From the NCBI RefSeq assembly GCF_025369935.1, contig NZ_CP104467.1:7385001-7449000 (forward strand): a stretch of 64,000 nucleotides of DNA. Direction: 5' to 3'. Origin of the DNA: Paenibacillus andongensis (GTDB lineage: Bacteria > Bacillota > Bacilli > Paenibacillales > NBRC-103111). The translations under genes and the position numbers were made by a program. Below are positions 60,029 to 64,000 of the stretch, piece after piece. The notes beneath the pieces were generated by a model, which did not search any database, had not been told where the DNA came from, and worked only from the letters and a program-made list of their open reading frames with translations. The stretch's first letter is position 1, and every line of letters starts with the position of its first letter.

Positions 60029-60925
60029 TCAGGAATGAACCTCATTGAGTTTTCTTGATAAGTATAAGTAGATTCCTGTTATGGCCCCCACAATCAAAGC
60101 TAAGAACATGGCTACTGCCGCTCCGTAACCGATATCTTGAGCCATCGTTTCACCTGTAGAAACAGGGAATAATAATTTGTACAAATATAAGTGCATGACT
60201 TCCGTCGTCCCGGCCGGTCCTCCACCGGTCAATACCATAATCGCCTCATAGCTGTCTAGCGCACTCATTATAGCGAGCATCATGATGATATTCAGTACGG
60301 GACCGAGCATCGGAATAGTGATCGACCAGAAACGCCTTATACCCCCGGCTCCATCTATCTCAGCACTTTCGTAAACATCCTTAGGTATGCCTTGAAGTCC
60401 AGCCAAAAATAATAACATATAGTTACCGATACCGCCCCAGGCTGCAATCAGGATGCAGGTTAGCAAGGCGTATTCCGTGCCCAGCCACTCCACAGTCGGT
60501 AACCCAATCATTTTCAAAATTTGATTCAATAAACCGTTGTAGGTGTTGAAAATAATATAAAATACAACCGCCATCACAGCTGTGCTGAAAATGGTGGGCA
60601 TAAAGTAAATGCCTCGCAGCAAGTTGCGCCCCTTTAACTTACCGTTCAAGATAACGGCCAATATCAAAGCGACGGGTATCGTAATGAGCATTTTGCCGGC
60701 GGCAAAAGTGAACGTATTCCAAATTGCATCCCACAGAACGTCGTCACGAAAAATTCGCTTAAAGTTATAGAACCCTACGAACTTCGCGACACCGTAGCCT
60801 TTATAGTCATAAAACATGTAGCGTAAAGCCCATAAGATCGGATAAATACCGAGTGTAATCGTTAAGATTACACTCGGAGAGACGAACAGATAGGCTTCCG
60901 CGTGGTTCTTCCATTTTCGAATCAT
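60029..60925 (-). CDS. ABC transporter permease, MalF/UgpA type
   Basis: 298 residues, six helices, EAA loop ESAEIDGAGGIRRFWSITIPMLGP. Starts 31 bases after the binding-protein stop and 23 bases ahead of the second permease. Importer of the oligosaccharides expected from the PL8 lyase. Confidence 0.93.
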   Translation of the reverse strand: MIRKWKNHAEAYLFVSPSVILTITLGIYPILWALRYMFYDYKGYGVAKFVGFYNFKRIFRDDVLWDAIWNTFTFAAGKMLITIPVALILAVILNGKLKGRNLLRGIYFMPTIFSTAVMAVVFYIIFNTYNGLLNQILKMIGLPTVEWLGTEYALLTCILIAAWGGIGNYMLLFLAGLQGIPKDVYESAEIDGAGGIRRFWSITIPMLGPVLNIIMMLAIMSALDSYEAIMVLTGGGPAGTTEVMHLYLYKLLFPVSTGETMAQDIGYGAAVAMFLALIVGAITGIYLYLSRKLNEVHS

Positions 60926-60956
60926 GGCGGCCTCCAGAAGCGTATTTATTCAAGCC

Positions 60957-62354
60957 TTATTTTTTCTGCAATGCCTTCGGGTCAAAATTCGGATCAGCCT
61001 TAATTTTTACACTGCCGCTGCTCACCGCTTTATCTAATGCGGCGTTATAACGAGCTGTTACGTCTTTGATCGTCTTATCCAGATCGCCGCCGCCCAAAAT
61101 ATACTTCGTAAACTCTTCATGCCATGTTTTCCCTTCAGGTGTAACGCCTTGCGGGGCTACAGGCCAAGCAGCATCATATTTAGATAAAAGGAAATTTTTG
61201 ATGCCTGGAATGCTAGGCTCTTTGGCACCTTGCAATACATGAGGAAGTACCGTTAAACCAAAGCCTTGCTCGTGATACCCGCGAAGAATCTCGTCCTGAT
61301 ACATGTAGGAAATGAACTTCCATGCCTCTTCTTTGTGCTTAGACTTACTGCTTAGGGACAGCCAAGTGCCTGCGCCAGGGTCAATCACGCCTTTAGGCTC
61401 CCCTCCGTCAATTGTTGGCACTAAAGCGGCGTCCCAGCGAATTTTTGGCGGGAACTGATTTTTATAAACACCTGGTTCAACCGAGTACGAGATATACATC
61501 CCGATCTTGCCTTCCGCAAACTGCGCGCGCATCGGATCCATGTCCAGCGCTTCGGAACCCGGCAGTACACTGCCATCCACCTTCATTTGACGTAACGATT
61601 CAATAATTGGCTTCCAGCCTGCGAAATCATATTTACCTGTTTTGAAGTCAAATCCAGATCTGTGTAATCCGTTCATTTCTGCCATTTTTGCAACAGAACG
61701 GTCCAAAGCGCTTGCCGGGCTCTTATAAGGAAGCGACCAGCCATAAATACCGTCAGCTTTGCCCACTTCAGTAATTTTCTTCGCTGCGGCAACCATTTCA
61801 TCGAGCGATTTTGGCGGCTTCAGGCCCGCTTTGTCAAACATATCAACGTTATAAATGAGTCGAATCGTGGTGCCTACGTTAGGAAGTGAAATAATGTTGT
61901 TATCGAATTGGTTGTTACCCTCGAATACGTAGCTTCCGAATTTTTTCTTCATATCGTCTGTTAGGTATTTATTAAACGGCTCAAAATAACCCTTGGAATA
62001 GAGCTCTATCTGCTTACCCGGTGTTGCAAATACATCAGGAGCCTGATCGCTCGTAAAGGCCAGGTCCAGCGATTGCGGATAATTTTCCGCCATCATCGTC
62101 ATTTCCACTTCAATGTTATCCTTATTCGTCTCGTTGAACACCTGGATTTTCTGCTTGATGTACTCGGCGTCATGTCGTTGGAAGGTCCAGTAAGTCAGCT
62201 TTGTCTTTTCTTTCTTGGCTTGTGGAGCTGCGCTCCCGTTAGGAGTTGGACTAGAGGCCGATTGGCCGTTATCCGAAGTACCGCATCCTGCGATGCTGAT
62301 GGCTAATGTAATCCCTGCCAAAACGGTTATCGGTTTTTTTATGGCTTTGTTCAT
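60957..62354 (-). CDS. Oligosaccharide-binding lipoprotein of ABC importer (family 1)
   Basis: 465 residues from the ATG at 62354; an ATG at 62366 directly abuts the GAGGGG element and is less likely. Signal peptide with lipobox IAGC (cysteine near 24), a Ser/Pro/Ala linker, then a family-1 binding fold (KLTYWTFQRHDAEYIKQKIQVFNE; DQAPDVFATPGKQIELYSKGYFEPFN; WKFISYMYQDEILRGYHEQGFG). Follows the lyase gene by 107 bases. Confidence 0.92.
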   Translation of the reverse strand: MNKAIKKPITVLAGITLAISIAGCGTSDNGQSASSPTPNGSAAPQAKKEKTKLTYWTFQRHDAEYIKQKIQVFNETNKDNIEVEMTMMAENYPQSLDLAFTSDQAPDVFATPGKQIELYSKGYFEPFNKYLTDDMKKKFGSYVFEGNNQFDNNIISLPNVGTTIRLIYNVDMFDKAGLKPPKSLDEMVAAAKKITEVGKADGIYGWSLPYKSPASALDRSVAKMAEMNGLHRSGFDFKTGKYDFAGWKPIIESLRQMKVDGSVLPGSEALDMDPMRAQFAEGKIGMYISYSVEPGVYKNQFPPKIRWDAALVPTIDGGEPKGVIDPGAGTWLSLSSKSKHKEEAWKFISYMYQDEILRGYHEQGFGLTVLPHVLQGAKEPSIPGIKNFLLSKYDAAWPVAPQGVTPEGKTWHEEFTKYILGGGDLDKTIKDVTARYNAALDKAVSSGSVKIKADPNFDPKALQKK

Positions 62355-62461
62355 CGTTTCATTCATCCCCTCTATTTTACTTGCCTGTTACGTATCTATC
62401 ATATCGTGCAATTCGTCAGGTGAGAGCGAGGGAAAACAACTTGTTCGGTGGTGTATTTCAA

Positions 62462-64000
62462 CTATTGTGTAAGGACAAGAACAGGACGTTTGGTTTCTGC
62501 TGCATTCTCCCGGGAACCATAGGTTATATCGCCCGTACTGCCCACATCTGTCGGAGAATTCACTCGAATGGAAATCATTTTAGAGCCAGCAAGAGCGGCC
62601 TGTACTTGTGCCGTCACATCGATGTCGATCGGCGTATCAACAACCATAGACGACCACGAATGAATCACAGTGCTGCCAATTGGTTTGTTGTTCCATGTTA
62701 GGGATGATTCGGTCCAAGTGTTATCGCTGACAAATTCAGCTTGATTTACCGTACTTATCGAGCCGACTCCAACGGGGATCAGCCTTATTTTGGCGCTGCT
62801 CACCGCCCCTGTAACAGATGCCAGATCAAAACGAAGGTAGCTGTATCTGTTAAAGCCGGCAGTACTTTTCTTCGTTACCAACGTCTGCACTGTTCCATAA
62901 TTCGTGCCTGCATAGCTTCCATCCCTAACATAAGCGTCAGCATTTGGTGAGAGAAGCGTTTGAGTGACCGATCCCAGACTGAATTTAGCTTTAAACGTTT
63001 TGCCCTTAGAACCGTTTGCGTTGATGGCAAGCTTGATGGTCGGGCTAAGTTGTGTCACTGTAATGCCAGAGTCAACTGTCAGCACGCTGGAGGCGCTTCG
63101 ATTGATTTCCAGTTGAATCGTACCTGTATTGGCTTGTGTCGGATCGGAAACGCCAACCTCGATATCGCTCGCCGTTTCAAGCGTCATTACAGAAGCCTTC
63201 TTATCGCTTGTCAAGAACGATGACCCGTTAACTTGAATCGTTTTAAGCGTGTCCGTCCAGAAGTTGACACCAACTGTTTGGCTGCTAGTATCTTTGACTG
63301 CCTGGGCGTCTGGTGTATTCTCTAGAATCGAGATGCCGGGATTCGCCGCATAGTCGCCCACTTGGGCACTTGTTTTGTTCGGGAGCATGACGTACGCATA
63401 GCTCGCATTCGATGGATTTGTTCCATGTTCCTGCCACAGGGTCAGAAAATTCTTCGTCAATACGGTTGAATCAATCGTCTTGGCATACGTATTCACATCG
63501 CTCCATGCGCCAGTTCTAGCTTCGCGCAACCCCCTGATCGTAGAAGCTGTTGGGAAATAATACCCCATATCGGATCCAGGCACGTTACCGGCTATATGCA
63601 GCCAATTCACGCCGTTCAGCGTTTCAGACCACCCTAAGGTTGACGGCTTCGCCACCCCGTTCACGGTCAGGGCATTATCCCCATCCGTATTTATTTTCTT
63701 GTTGTCGATAATCGTTTCAATTATCCGATTGTCCGTGCTCGTAATGCCGGTGCCTAAAGCGACAATCTCATCGTCGAACATAAACCATGACTTCTTGGCA
63801 GTTAAGGTGCTGTTCCAAGCATCCAACTCCATGCCGGCAACACCATACTTATTAGCCACTTGTGTGCCTCCGACCCAATTTTTACTGCTCTTGTAGCTTT
63901 GTCCGGATGAATTTGCTCTGGTTTGTGTATCGACCGTTGTACCCGGAAGACGATATTTATTGACTAGCGCCCAATATTCATCACTATATTGACCCAGATC
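62462..64000 (-). CDS. PL8-family polysaccharide lyase with C-terminal CBM96/DNRLRE domain (N-terminus outside window)
   Basis: C-terminal 512 residues; the frame is open to the window edge. The start reads as the PL8 central domain (EYWALVNKYRLPGTTVD; GVAGMELDAWNSTLTAKKSWFMFDDEIVALGTGI), the signature of hyaluronate, chondroitin AC or xanthan lyases. It is followed by the PL8 C-terminal beta domain (to about residue 350) and a final ~165-residue DNRLRE/CBM96-like module (NADAYVRDGSYAGTNYG; YLRFDLA; TWNNKP; VDTPIDIDVTAQVQ). The catalytic Asn/His/Tyr lie outside the window, so the substrate cannot be chosen. Secreted. Confidence 0.9.
   Translation of the reverse strand, partial: DLGQYSDEYWALVNKYRLPGTTVDTQTRANSSGQSYKSSKNWVGGTQVANKYGVAGMELDAWNSTLTAKKSWFMFDDEIVALGTGITSTDNRIIETIIDNKKINTDGDNALTVNGVAKPSTLGWSETLNGVNWLHIAGNVPGSDMGYYFPTASTIRGLREARTGAWSDVNTYAKTIDSTVLTKNFLTLWQEHGTNPSNASYAYVMLPNKTSAQVGDYAANPGISILENTPDAQAVKDTSSQTVGVNFWTDTLKTIQVNGSSFLTSDKKASVMTLETASDIEVGVSDPTQANTGTIQLEINRSASSVLTVDSGITVTQLSPTIKLAINANGSKGKTFKAKFSLGSVTQTLLSPNADAYVRDGSYAGTNYGTVQTLVTKKSTAGFNRYSYLRFDLASVTGAVSSAKIRLIPVGVGSISTVNQAEFVSDNTWTESSLTWNNKPIGSTVIHSWSSMVVDTPIDIDVTAQVQAALAGSKMISIRVNSPTDVGSTGDITYGSRENAAETKRPVLVLTQ

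Overview
The window reads as a chromosomal segment of a Gram-positive, low-to-mid GC Bacillota, most likely a Paenibacillus or close relative. This is inferred from purine-rich AGGAGG-type ribosome binding sites, the GlpP antiterminator system, YesM/YesN-type two-component genes beside CUT1 sugar ABC transporters, a copper-amine-oxidase-like stalk-domain protein, a TmrB homologue and a PL8 polysaccharide lyase. No rRNA, tRNA, phage, insertion sequence or CRISPR array was seen.

Layout. 1-3.2 kb: glpP-glpK-glpD on the minus strand, with two leader terminators that share a GGAGACT element. 3.2-10.2 kb: a TetM-like ribosomal protection GTPase, an AlkA-type glycosylase, a TetR plus metallo-hydrolase operon with a clear operator, an M42 aminopeptidase and three small genes. 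10.2-11.3 kb: no ordinary gene, but a strong promoter, a potentially structured transcript with a 34-codon reading frame, and a hairpin at its end. 11.3-19.6 kb: a two-component system, two DHA2-type drug exporters (one with a textbook PadR operator), a TmrB-like ATPase and small membrane proteins. 19.6-25.9 kb: an operon of asparaginase-II, sugar ABC transporter, CutC-family protein and ROK repressor, with two matching candidate ROK operators.

27.3-39.8 kb is the most interesting part: a seven-gene, translationally coupled Gram-positive Pel exopolysaccharide locus. It encodes a UDP-sugar epimerase fused to a PelD-like c-di-GMP receptor, a PelE-like TPR protein, a DUF2194 PelA-like deacetylase, the PelF glycosyltransferase, and PelG fused through an internal lipobox to a CotH-kinase-like domain. 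A VTC-type polyphosphate polymerase domain protein and a DUF4956 membrane protein follow. A divergent gene encodes a secreted DUF4832-type TIM-barrel protein. The inferred logic is that c-di-GMP binds the PelD part, PelD/E/F/G make and export the polymer, the PelA-like protein deacetylates it, and the CotH/VTC/DUF4956 trio adds an unexplained, possibly phosphate-related function.

40-53 kb: a TrpXYZ-like ABC importer with an internal terminator, a Gfo/Idh/MocA oxidoreductase, PaiB, an ABC exporter, a MerR regulon whose promoter sits in the 3' end of merR, an Fe-alcohol dehydrogenase, three VOC proteins, a Phd/ParE-like toxin-antitoxin pair, and a hairpin-rich repeat tract. 53-64 kb: an XPD-like helicase with an N-terminal nuclease domain, then a polysaccharide-utilisation operon (PL8 lyase, ABC importer, YesM/YesN) that runs off the right edge.
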